Source: Nitrospira sp. ST-bin4 (GTDB lineage Bacteria; Nitrospirota; Nitrospiria; Nitrospirales; Nitrospiraceae). Taken from it: a stretch of DNA of 17,762 nucleotides. Below are positions 1 through 6,857 of this stretch, in pieces. The first letter of the stretch is position 1. Every line of letters starts with the position of its first letter. The position numbers and the translations under genes are program-made. Under the pieces are notes generated by a model. That model did not search any database, had not been told where the DNA came from, and was given only the letters and a program-made list of their open reading frames with translations. The stretch covers positions 1 to 17,762 of the forward strand of contig MSXM01000086.1 in assembly GCA_002083565.1 (NCBI GenBank), given 5' to 3'.

Positions 1-42
1 CTCGCTGCGGCCTTGCTGGATGGCCTTTTTGAGCATCCTGCG
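1..42. repeat. End of a dispersed foldback element (partial copy)
   Basis: Positions 22-41 read GGCCTTTTTGAGCATCCTGC. This matches the right end of the complete element at 8233-8252 in 19 of 20 positions, in the same orientation. It also matches the reverse complement of that element's left end (8019-8038) in 18 of 20. Only the terminal part of this copy is in the window; the rest lies to the left. The tract 43-133, between this end and the stop codon of the first HEAT gene, has no gene. It contains a small palindrome (TGACA-TCCG-TGTCA, 50-63) without a T-run. Confidence 0.7.
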
Positions 43-133
43 GTTATTGTGACATCCGTGTCATACAGAAGACTTCACTTGCATTTTATGGGTGCAACGA
101 GTTTTGCCGCAGCCTGCTGGTTCTGGTGAATCG

Positions 134-898
134 TTATGCGCTTGGTTTCCAGCCGAAGCTGGCCAACACGGCTTCGACCGTTTCCTGCACCATTGTATTT
201 TCATCGTCCAGCAGCGGGAGCAGCGGCTGGATCGCTTCTTTCGCGCCGAGTCGAGCGAGTGACTCGGCGGCGTTCCGCCGCACCAGCCAGTCTTCATCCT
301 TTAAGCATTCGATCAGGGGGTTGATTCCGCGTGCGTCGCCGATTTTCCCCAACGCTTCCGCCGCATGGCGGCGAACCATCCAGTTCGTGCCGAGCAGGCC
401 GTCAATCAAGGCTTCGACCGCCCGAACGTCGCCGATTTTCTTGAGCACACGGGCGGCATCTTCGCGCACGGTGCCGTCAGTCAGCGCGTCAATCAAGCCG
501 GGGACTGCGCGTGCATCGCCGACTCGTTCCAGGGCCCATACCGCTGCGGCCCGCACCGCGCCATCCTTATCTTTGAGTGCGGCGACCAAGGGTTCGACTG
601 CGCGCGGGTCCCGGAGTTTGCCGAGCGCCGAGGCCGCCTGTTCCCTGATGGCCCACTCATCGTCGCGTAAGGCTTCGAGCATCGGTTCCACGATCGACGG
701 CCCGATCCGGACGGCTGCGCTGGTTGCGGCTTCACGAATCACCGCATCTTCATCGGCCATCAGCCCGATGAGGCGTGGAATCGCGTCGGCGCCGGCCTGT
801 CCGAGACTTGCAATCGCATGGTCCCGTAAGGCTTCATTGTCGTCCCGCAATGCCGAAATGAGCTGATCGATCCGATCGGACTCCGTGTCGTTACTCAT
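134..898 (-). CDS. HEAT-repeat protein, 254 aa
   Basis: The protein consists almost wholly of tandem helical repeats of about 31 residues, roughly eight of them. Their recurring pattern is D-E/D-W-x-V/I-R-x-x-A-A-x-x-L-G-x-I-G-D-x-R-A-V-x-P-L-I, as in residues 80-110 and 172-204. This is the short HEAT-like (PBS-lyase type) repeat, which forms a curved alpha-solenoid used to bind other proteins. No signal peptide or membrane segment is seen, so a cytoplasmic scaffold is likely. No lyase or other catalytic domain is attached, and a bilin-lyase role should not be inferred from the repeat. It is the last gene of a three-gene HEAT run: its ATG overlaps the stop of the preceding gene by 8 bp, which suggests coupled translation. 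The C-terminus ends in F-G-W-K-P-S-A, a closing motif resembling those of two other HEAT proteins nearby. Confidence 0.9.
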   Translation of the reverse strand: MSNDTESDRIDQLISALRDDNEALRDHAIASLGQAGADAIPRLIGLMADEDAVIREAATSAAVRIGPSIVEPMLEALRDDEWAIREQAASALGKLRDPRAVEPLVAALKDKDGAVRAAAVWALERVGDARAVPGLIDALTDGTVREDAARVLKKIGDVRAVEALIDGLLGTNWMVRRHAAEALGKIGDARGINPLIECLKDEDWLVRRNAAESLARLGAKEAIQPLLPLLDDENTMVQETVEAVLASFGWKPSA

Positions 899-1991
899 GT
901 TCCTGTATCTCTTCCTGCCTGTGGGCTGACGATTCAGTCAACGCGTCGAGTTTATCAGCGATGAGCCCTGAGTTGTAAGCCACTAATCCATCGCGATCCG
1001 TTCTAAGCCGATCGAACAGTTCTTTGTACGGGCGCAAGACTTCTACGTCTTTAATTTTGGCCAGAGCCTCCATCGCATAGACCCGCAGCGGGCGGATCGG
1101 GATCGCGTCCAGGTAGAGCCGGGTCGGTCTGGCGTCGCCGATCAATCCAAGCGCTTTGATCGCCAGTTCTTTGACGCCGGTATCCTTGTCGCGTTCCAGC
1201 CGTTTCATCAGCGGCTCCACCGCCCGCACGTCCGCGATTTTCCCAAGCAAGTCCGCCGCTGCCTCGCGGACCAGCCAGTCGTCGTCTTCGAGATATTCGA
1301 TCAGGATTTCCACGCTGGGGCGTCCGATGCCCAGGAGGTCAATGACGGTCGACATGCGGGCCTCTTCCCGCTCGCTGGCCCCTTCGATCGCACGAAGCGC
1401 GTCGAACATACTATCGATCCGTTCACGAATCGCGCCCAGTTTCTTCAAAGTCCCAACGGCGATGTCTTGGACCGCCGGCTGGCCCATGGCCTCGATGAAG
1501 GCATCAATGGAACGGGGGTCTAAGAGTTGGTCGAGCATCGTCGCCGCCGTGATCTGGGCCTCCGGATCGGGATGTTTCAGCATCGCACAGAGGGGAATGA
1601 CCGCGGTCGGAATCGCGCCGACCAGATGGGTCATCACCTGCCTGGCTTCTCCCTCCTGGTGTTTGGGAAGCAGTGCGACCAATGCCGAGGCTGTATCCGT
1701 ATCCAGAATGCCTGCCATCTGCTCCAAAGCCATGGCGCCGGCCTTGCGCACGGCAGCGTCTTCATCTTCAAGAAGGCTGACGAGCGCCACGCCCGACTGG
1801 GGATCTTTGATTCGGGACAACATCGCCGCCACTTCTTTTTTCAACTCGGGCGTACCTGACTGCAGCGCCTCGACCAGGGCCTGCACCGCCCGTGGCCCGC
1901 CGGCCACACAGGCCGCTGTGGCTCGCATGCGTCGCCAGTCTTCTTCGTGGACCAGCTCAGAGACCAGGGTTTCAATCGTTTCTTTCGGCAT
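891..1991 (-). CDS. HEAT-repeat protein, 366 aa, divergent
   Basis: This is the middle gene of the three-gene HEAT run. Clear repeats are seen near residues 25-110 (for example E-D-E-D-A-A-V-R-K-A-G-A-M-A-L-E) and 220-290 (D-D-D-W-L-V-R-E-A-A-A-D-L-L-G-K-I-A-D-V-R-A-V). Between them the helical repeats are more degenerate than in the neighbouring paralogues. The tail, residues 335-366, is charged, rich in Glu and Gln, and outside the repeat pattern. The ATG at 1991 lies 57 nt after the upstream HEAT gene's stop and has no strong Shine-Dalgarno sequence. The 3' end overlaps the next gene by 8 bp. No enzymatic domain, signal peptide or transmembrane segment is visible. The role is inferred to be a protein-binding scaffold; the partner is unknown. 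Confidence 0.88.
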   Translation of the reverse strand: MPKETIETLVSELVHEEDWRRMRATAACVAGGPRAVQALVEALQSGTPELKKEVAAMLSRIKDPQSGVALVSLLEDEDAAVRKAGAMALEQMAGILDTDTASALVALLPKHQEGEARQVMTHLVGAIPTAVIPLCAMLKHPDPEAQITAATMLDQLLDPRSIDAFIEAMGQPAVQDIAVGTLKKLGAIRERIDSMFDALRAIEGASEREEARMSTVIDLLGIGRPSVEILIEYLEDDDWLVREAAADLLGKIADVRAVEPLMKRLERDKDTGVKELAIKALGLIGDARPTRLYLDAIPIRPLRVYAMEALAKIKDVEVLRPYKELFDRLRTDRDGLVAYNSGLIADKLDALTESSAHRQEEIQEHE

Positions 1992-2048
1992 AGACCCCAG
2001 ACTAACAACTCACAAGGTACAACTCAAAACTTGGGCGGGTGGTGCGTT

Positions 2049-3131
2049 TCATTTCACGCGTCCTCTCCATCCGACGAGGGCCAGTGTCTCCTTGACGTGA
2101 TAGCGTACATTGTCGTCCGGCGATTCAGTCAACAGGGGAAGGAGCCAGGGGATCGACTTCTGTCCGAATCGTGCCAGTGCCGCCGCCGCCTCTGCCCTGG
2201 TGAAGGTGGAGCTCAACGCTGTCGCCAGCGCCGGGAGTGCCGTTTCATCGCCGATTATCCCCAATGCCCGCACGGCTGCAGCTTGCGTGACGGTTTCCTC
2301 ACTCCATTGATCTCCACAGCCTTCGATTGTCCCGGTCGTTTCCGGCGGAGCGGTCCCTTTCACAACCTCGATCAGGAGGGGCACGGCCCGCCGGTCTCCG
2401 ATTTGACCGAGCGCTTCGACTGCCAATGTGCGGAGCCTGGGCTCTTTCATGGCGGTGAAGAGGTAGTCAACTGCCTGTGGATCTCCAATCTGTCCCAGTG
2501 CGTGAACAGCATCTTCACGCACGGCGGAATCTGTATCGTTGAATAACGTGGAAAGCAGCGGCGTCACGGCATGTTGTGACTTCGACTTTCCCAGCGATTC
2601 CACCGCATGCAAGCGCACCAGCCAGTCCTGATGCGCCAACGATCCCACCAGCGCAGGAATTGCCGATTCGCCGATCGCCGCCAGTGCCGAGGAGGCTTCT
2701 TCCCGGACGGCTTTCACTCGGTCTTGGAGCAAGGGCACCAAGGATGAAATCGAGCCGGCGTCCCGGATGCGTCCGAGGGCTTTGGCCGCATGCATGCGGA
2801 CAATCCAATCGAGGCTGCGTAAGGCCTGTATCAGCTGGTCCAGTACACGGCTATCGGCGATCGAGGCCAGGGCTGCCGAGGCGGCTTCCTGCACCGCCAG
2901 CTCAGGATCGGCAAGGCATTCCCCCAAGGCCGGTACAGCCGGTGCCCCAATGGCCGTCAATGCGCCGATCGCCGCTTCCCGCACGGACCGATCACGGTCC
3001 CGGAGAGAAAAGATCAGCGGACAGACGGCACGGGAATCTTTCAGACTGCCCAATCGGGCGGCTGCATCCTCCCGGATCGCCCAGTCCTCGTCTCTGAGGG
3101 CGATAATGTGTTCGGCGACAGGATCGGCCAT
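2049..3131 (-). CDS. HEAT-repeat protein, 360 aa, first gene of the HEAT run
   Basis: About ten HEAT-like repeats of 31 residues fill the protein; for example residues 15-45 carry D-E-D-W-A-I-R-E-D-A-A-A-R-L-G and 200-230 carry D-S-A-V-R-E-D-A-V-H-A-L-G-Q-I-G-D. A non-repeat loop at residues 256-282 with a single Cys (C272) interrupts the solenoid, and a comparable loop occurs in the HEAT protein at 5036-6391. The C-terminus ends L-V-G-W-R-G-R-V-K. I chose the ATG at 3131 rather than the in-frame ATG at 3272: repeats begin immediately after it and GAAAGG lies 9 nt upstream. The 47 residues added by the longer start do not look like HEAT sequence and would fill the whole divergent promoter region. 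There is no signal peptide; a cytoplasmic scaffold is inferred. Confidence 0.88.
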   Translation of the reverse strand: MADPVAEHIIALRDEDWAIREDAAARLGSLKDSRAVCPLIFSLRDRDRSVREAAIGALTAIGAPAVPALGECLADPELAVQEAASAALASIADSRVLDQLIQALRSLDWIVRMHAAKALGRIRDAGSISSLVPLLQDRVKAVREEASSALAAIGESAIPALVGSLAHQDWLVRLHAVESLGKSKSQHAVTPLLSTLFNDTDSAVREDAVHALGQIGDPQAVDYLFTAMKEPRLRTLAVEALGQIGDRRAVPLLIEVVKGTAPPETTGTIEGCGDQWSEETVTQAAAVRALGIIGDETALPALATALSSTFTRAEAAAALARFGQKSIPWLLPLLTESPDDNVRYHVKETLALVGWRGRVK

Positions 3132-3158
3132 GTCCGGCAACCTTTCAGCGGTAGCCGA

Positions 3159-3190
3159 TGACCCTAACACAGGGTTTTTTGCAGGGTCAA
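3159..3190 (-). promoter_or_regulatory. Possible promoter with inverted-repeat operator for the HEAT run
   Basis: On the minus strand TTGACC (3190-3185) is followed after 18 nt by TAGGGT (3166-3161), about 30 nt before the ATG at 3131. The -35 match is good and the -10 is weak. The same -10-like TAGGGT at the same 18-nt spacing precedes the second operon (7955-7926). A perfect 7-bp inverted repeat, TGACCCT (3159-3165) with AGGGTCA (3183-3189), brackets the element. Nested in it is ACCCT-AACAC-AGGGT followed by a run of T on the plus strand (3161-3180). The arrangement could be an operator or a short plus-strand terminator; the sequence does not decide between them. Confidence 0.35.
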
Positions 3191-3263
3191 CGTAGAGGTC
3201 TCGCTGGAAAGATGACGCAAAAGAGTTCAATATGGGGTCGTGATCGTGCTCCGTTATCCATTT

Positions 3264-3276
3264 GGAGGCCATTATG
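3264..3276 (+). promoter_or_regulatory. Ribosome binding site that fixes the propeller gene start
   Basis: GGAGG at 3264-3268 lies 5 nt before ATG at 3274. This selects that ATG over the in-frame TTG at 3262, which would put the Shine-Dalgarno sequence inside the coding region. Confidence 0.8.
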
Positions 3277-4524
3277 ACCCATGTGAGAGTACCCCTGCTG
3301 CTGAGACAATCCCTCTGCGTAGCGGCCCTGCTGGCCTCGTCGGCTGTGGCCGCGCCTGCTGCACAAGCCTATGAAGTCTGGATCACGGATCAATCGGACA
3401 CCGGAAAAGAGAGCGGCGGGTTTCTCCATATTTTCGACGGGGCCAAGCTGGCCGCCAATCCGGCATCGGCAAAACCTCTTCAGACCATCGATTTGTCAGG
3501 CGAGATCAACAAGTTTTGTGAGGACGCGACGAAGAAAGCCGTCCGCCGTCCGCATATGCTGTTCTTCAACGCAGCCCAGGACCATGTCATTCTTTCATTC
3601 TTGAGCGGTCATGTGCTCTTCATGGATGCGGCGACCAAGAAGCCGGAAGCCTGTCTGTCGATGGGAAAAAATGCGCACGCCGCCTGGCCGACGCCTGATC
3701 AGAAGATGGCCATTACCGCCAACATCGCTGAGAAAAAGTTCATCCGCATCTGGACCGATTATCGTGCCCATAAGTACGGTTTCGATCCTGAGAAGGATGT
3801 CCTCAATTTAGCTGCGTTGGAAAATGGGGAGCGTCCGGACACCTCGCCGATCTGCCCCATTACCGAATCGTCCAGTCAGTATGCGTTTGTCACGCTTCGT
3901 GGAGGAGGACTGCTGGTCTTGGATGTGACCGCCACGCCGCTCAAGGTTGTGGCGACGTTGGATAATAACCAGATCCATCCCGCCGGCTGCGGCGGGATTC
4001 AAGCCGGCGGCACCATGTACGTCAACTCAGGCGGCGGTTGGCCCATCGCGCCGTTGTCCTACGACATCTATGCGCTCGATATTTCGAATCTACCCAAAGC
4101 GATTACGGTCAAACTTGTGTCACAACGGGATGACCAGTTCGCCGACTCGCACGGCATGGCGTCTGTCGGGCGCTATGTGTGGGGCGCAGACCGGGCCGGG
4201 AACAACGTCGAAATCATCGACACGGTGAGCAATTTGAGCGTCGGGACAATTGATTTGGAGACAAGTGTCAATGCGGACCCGGCTCCGGATTTGATGGATA
4301 CGGCGCCGGACGGCCAGTATGTTTTCGTCAGCCTGCGCGGACCGAGTCCGCTGACCGGGAATGACAAGGATGCGCACAATGCCATGGGCACGATTCCCGG
4401 TGTGGGCGTGATCCACGTGGAGGAAGGCGGACGAGTCGGCCATTACAAGGGCCAGGCGACTGTCACGAATCAGAAGGACGGCAAAGAAACCGCCGATGTT
4501 CACGGGATTGCGGTGAGGAAGTAG
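3274..4524 (+). CDS. Exported beta-propeller-like protein, 416 aa
   Basis: The N-terminus is a Sec signal peptide: basic start, hydrophobic run at about residues 8-28, and likely cleavage after A-A-Q-A near residue 32. The mature protein has the repeated blade pattern of YVTN/WD-like beta-propellers, with strands such as H-V-I-L-S-F-L-S-G-H-V-L-F-M-D-A, Y-A-F-V-T-L-R-G-G-G-L-L-V-L-D-V and Y-V-F-V-S-L-R-G-P-S-P-L spaced along the chain. The conserved-looking C-terminal motif is D-V-H-G-I-A-V-R. No c-type heme motif (CxxCH) is present, and no catalytic function can be assigned. The gene is divergent from the HEAT run across a 142-bp spacer and converges on the DCC-family gene with 50 bp between stops. 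It is probably periplasmic. A ligand-binding or assembly role is a guess from the fold. Confidence 0.85.
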   Translation: MTHVRVPLLLRQSLCVAALLASSAVAAPAAQAYEVWITDQSDTGKESGGFLHIFDGAKLAANPASAKPLQTIDLSGEINKFCEDATKKAVRRPHMLFFNAAQDHVILSFLSGHVLFMDAATKKPEACLSMGKNAHAAWPTPDQKMAITANIAEKKFIRIWTDYRAHKYGFDPEKDVLNLAALENGERPDTSPICPITESSSQYAFVTLRGGGLLVLDVTATPLKVVATLDNNQIHPAGCGGIQAGGTMYVNSGGGWPIAPLSYDIYALDISNLPKAITVKLVSQRDDQFADSHGMASVGRYVWGADRAGNNVEIIDTVSNLSVGTIDLETSVNADPAPDLMDTAPDGQYVFVSLRGPSPLTGNDKDAHNAMGTIPGVGVIHVEEGGRVGHYKGQATVTNQKDGKETADVHGIAVRK

Positions 4525-4574
4525 TCGCTGGTTGACGGCGGGCGGCATCCCCCATCGAAGCGCGTGCGGACGAT

Positions 4575-5009
4575 TCACACGAACCGGTCGTGTTCTGCCG
4601 AAGTCGGCACGCGGCAGGTTTCGGATTTGCCCATCCACTGGTATCGATGGCGCGCGATGTAATGGTAGGCGGCGTCACGAAGGGGACGGGGAATCAGGAT
4701 GCCGAGGTAGAAGAACGGCCAGAAACCGGACAACTGTTTCACGATTCTCAGGGCCGCCGTGGATTTCGTATAGATGTGACCATGTTCCAAGAGCAGAAAG
4801 GTTTCGAAGTCCTTGGCGGGGAGACGGAGTTCTTTCAGGATTTGTTGCGCTGCTTCGGACTGAAGCGTGCCGAATTTGAATCTTGCATGGGGGTCATGGT
4901 CGATCGTGAAATTGACCCAGGCATTGCACCAATTGCAGATCCCATCGAAGACGATGACCCGCTCCTGCTTGGCCCACTCATGAGAAGTCGGGGCGAGTTG
5001 GTCGTTCAT
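4575..5009 (-). CDS. DCC-family (DUF393) thiol-disulfide oxidoreductase-like protein, 144 aa
   Basis: Residues 19-28 read I-V-F-D-G-I-C-N-W-C, the family hallmark D-G-x-C-x-x-C (C25, C28). The fold of this family is thioredoxin-like and the two Cys are expected to cycle between thiol and disulfide. The length is normal for DUF393/YuxK proteins. A hydrophobic stretch near residues 94-106 (F-W-P-F-F-Y-L-G-I-L-I-P) is usual in the family and need not be a membrane span. The gene is the last of the minus-strand operon, starting 26 nt after the HEAT gene's stop, with GAGAGG 8 nt before the ATG. Its substrate is unknown. In this operon it might act on one of the Cys-containing products, which is inference. 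Confidence 0.88.
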   Translation of the reverse strand: MNDQLAPTSHEWAKQERVIVFDGICNWCNAWVNFTIDHDPHARFKFGTLQSEAAQQILKELRLPAKDFETFLLLEHGHIYTKSTAALRIVKQLSGFWPFFYLGILIPRPLRDAAYHYIARHRYQWMGKSETCRVPTSAEHDRFV

Positions 5010-5035
5010 CCCGCCAGCCTCTCGAATAAAATGGG

Positions 5036-6391
5036 TTAGGTCATGTCGCCCGAGGGACCGAACCGTCCCGTCTCGCCCAACGGCCGTTCGACCCGGAGAT
5101 TGTCCGCCTTGCTGGAACTGATGTCGAGTTCTTCCGCGGGAGGCGTCCAGCCGAGCTTTTCCAGGGTTTCGAGCGCGATCAGTCGAAGCGCGTCCTTGGC
5201 GGTCAGCCGGACGGATGCGTAGGAGAGTACCCGTTCTTGTTCTGCTTCCACTTCGGATGCTTTGGGGTCATAGAGGAAAGCGATCAAGGGTTCGATAGCC
5301 GTGTCGCCGATGACTGCCAGCGCGGCCGCTGCTTTTTCCCGCAGTACGCCGTCCTTAAGTAGCACGATCAAATCGGGAATGACGCGGGGATCGCGGAATT
5401 GGCCGAGCGCCGTGGCGGCGGCCTCCTTGATGAAGGCATCTTCACTCACGATGCAGCCGGGAGTCGGCGAGCCTTCCTGCTTGATCCCCTTTCCCTTCAG
5501 TGCGTCCAAGACCGCCGGGAGGGCGCGGGGGTCGCCGATCATGCCGAGTGACGCGATGGCATGCCGCTTGACCGCTCCGTCCTTCATCGCTTCAATCAGC
5601 GCTTCAATTGCGCGGGGGTCGCCGATCATGCCGAGTGCAATCGTGGCGTCTTCCCGCACGGCCCGATCCGGATCTTTCAAGGCGGCGATCAAGGCATCGA
5701 CTACTTTCGCATCGCGCACCCAGGTTCGCCCAATCTGATAGTCGGTCGTCATGCCGCCTAACGCACGAGCCGCATGACAGCGGACGACGAAATCCTTGTC
5801 TTTGAGGTTTTCAATGAGCGGATCGACCGACGGCTGCCCGATATAGATCAATGCCGTGCCCGCTGTTTCGCGCACGATCTTGGAGGAGTCGCGAAAGAGC
5901 TTGATCAAGGCCGGGACTGCCTTGGCATCACCGATCTTCCCGAGCGCCTCCGCTGCCGCGCTCTTGACGGCTCCGTCGCGGTCCCGGCAAGCCGCGATCA
6001 ACGCATCGACGGCTTTCGGATTCTTGATCCCACCAGCGGCCTTGGCGGCATGTTCGCGCACACGCCACCGCTCATCTTTCAAAGCGCTGATCAGACGGTC
6101 TACGACCACCGGTCCCATTGTGGCCACCGCATCGACGACTTGGTTCCGGACCTCTATGATGGGATCGTTGAACAGGTTGATGAGGGCTTCGGTCGCTTTG
6201 GGCCCGCTGATTTTGGCCGCCCCGCAACCGGCGTAGGCGCGCACGGACCAGAAGTCGTCGCCGCAGGCGCGGATCAACGCATCCAATGTCGAGGGCTCCG
6301 CTCGTTCGGCCAGCGCCTTGGCGGCTTCTTCGCGTGTGGCGTCATCCACATCTTCCAGCGCGTCCAGCAGATCTTCGAGGGTCTGTGTCAT
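5036..6391 (-). CDS. HEAT-repeat protein, 451 aa, in the second operon
   Basis: This is the longest of the four HEAT proteins, with about twelve repeats of 31 residues in residues 1-415; for example 108-140 and 235-265 carry the pattern R-A-V-R-E-D-A-T-I-A-L-G-M-I-G-D-P-R-A-I. Two non-repeat insertions break the solenoid: residues 214-226, and residues 299-318 with a single Cys (C313). The second has a counterpart at the equivalent repeat of the protein at 2049-3131. The repeats close with L-G-W-T-P-P-A at 413-419. A polar, probably disordered tail of about 30 residues follows. The ATG overlaps the stop of the preceding gene as ATGA, indicating translational coupling. No signal peptide or catalytic domain is seen; a cytoplasmic scaffold is likely. 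Confidence 0.92.
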   Translation of the reverse strand: MTQTLEDLLDALEDVDDATREEAAKALAERAEPSTLDALIRACGDDFWSVRAYAGCGAAKISGPKATEALINLFNDPIIEVRNQVVDAVATMGPVVVDRLISALKDERWRVREHAAKAAGGIKNPKAVDALIAACRDRDGAVKSAAAEALGKIGDAKAVPALIKLFRDSSKIVRETAGTALIYIGQPSVDPLIENLKDKDFVVRCHAARALGGMTTDYQIGRTWVRDAKVVDALIAALKDPDRAVREDATIALGMIGDPRAIEALIEAMKDGAVKRHAIASLGMIGDPRALPAVLDALKGKGIKQEGSPTPGCIVSEDAFIKEAAATALGQFRDPRVIPDLIVLLKDGVLREKAAAALAVIGDTAIEPLIAFLYDPKASEVEAEQERVLSYASVRLTAKDALRLIALETLEKLGWTPPAEELDISSSKADNLRVERPLGETGRFGPSGDMT

Positions 6392-6852
6392 GGCGATGGT
6401 TTCTGGTTGTAGTAATCATCCCGTTCGCCGGAGTGGGGGTACATGCGTTTGCATCGCACGACCAGCGTCTGGGTGCCGCGCCCTTCGATACATTGATCGA
6501 GCGATGCGGCGAAATCGAGTGTGCCGTCGAGCATCACGGCAAAGGGGAAATCGAATGTGAAGCTGATGAATTTGTATGTGCCGGGTTTCAACGCAAGTGC
6601 TCGCAGTTCAGAGGTCTTCGGCGCGTCGAGCGATTCAGGATCAGAGCCCCAAATGGATGGAGTGACCCCCGGCACTTGCCACCACGAGGGCGGAACCAGT
6701 TTCGTCGCATCAACGGTAATGGTGTGCTCTTTAAGGTGGGCCGGCGGCGGCCCGCTCGCCAATCCCGTCTCAAACGGGGTGACGGCCAGCAGTCCCAGGA
6801 GCAATCCACAGCACAGGAAGGTTCGGCGGCGTATAGACAATGCATGAATCAT
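6388..6852 (-). CDS. Small exported protein of unknown function, 154 aa
   Basis: I do not recognise a family. The N-terminus has a classical signal peptide: M-I-H-A-L-S-I-R-R-R, then a hydrophobic segment at about residues 11-27, with probable cleavage near G-L-A-S-G around residues 33-36. No lipobox is evident despite two Cys in the hydrophobic run. The mature part of about 118 residues has aromatic-rich segments (P-P-S-W-W-Q and K-F-I-S-F-T-F-D-F-P-F) and exactly two Cys, about 16 residues apart near the C-terminus, which could form a disulfide. I chose the ATG at 6852 because it begins the signal peptide and lies 5 nt after the upstream gene's TAA; an earlier in-frame start would add an unsupported extension inside that gene. 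It ends with an ATGA overlap into the HEAT gene. Confidence 0.75.
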   Translation of the reverse strand: MIHALSIRRRTFLCCGLLLGLLAVTPFETGLASGPPPAHLKEHTITVDATKLVPPSWWQVPGVTPSIWGSDPESLDAPKTSELRALALKPGTYKFISFTFDFPFAVMLDGTLDFAASLDQCIEGRGTQTLVVRCKRMYPHSGERDDYYNQKPSP

Positions 6853-6857
6853 GATCG

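Noticed and set aside
126..866. Long plus-strand open frame opposite the first HEAT gene (and similar ones at 1156-2100, 5301-5738 and 5774-6412)
   Set aside because: They are antisense shadows of GC-rich, repeat-coding sequence: Ser/Arg/Ala-rich, repeating with the HEAT period, without ribosome sites or domain patterns.
134..3131. Regular spacing of similar DNA segments, considered as a CRISPR or tandem DNA repeat
   Set aside because: The period of about 93 bp equals the 31-residue HEAT repeat, the units diverge freely at the DNA level, and there are no identical short repeats with unique spacers.
3161..3180. ACCCT-AACAC-AGGGT plus T-run as a definite terminator
   Set aside because: The stem is only 5 bp, no plus-strand gene precedes it, and it overlaps a possible promoter and operator for the minus strand, so the role stays open.
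134..6391. Phycobilin lyase (CpcE/NblB) function for the HEAT proteins
   Set aside because: Only the generic repeat is shared; there is no phycobiliprotein context and no lyase-specific partner gene.
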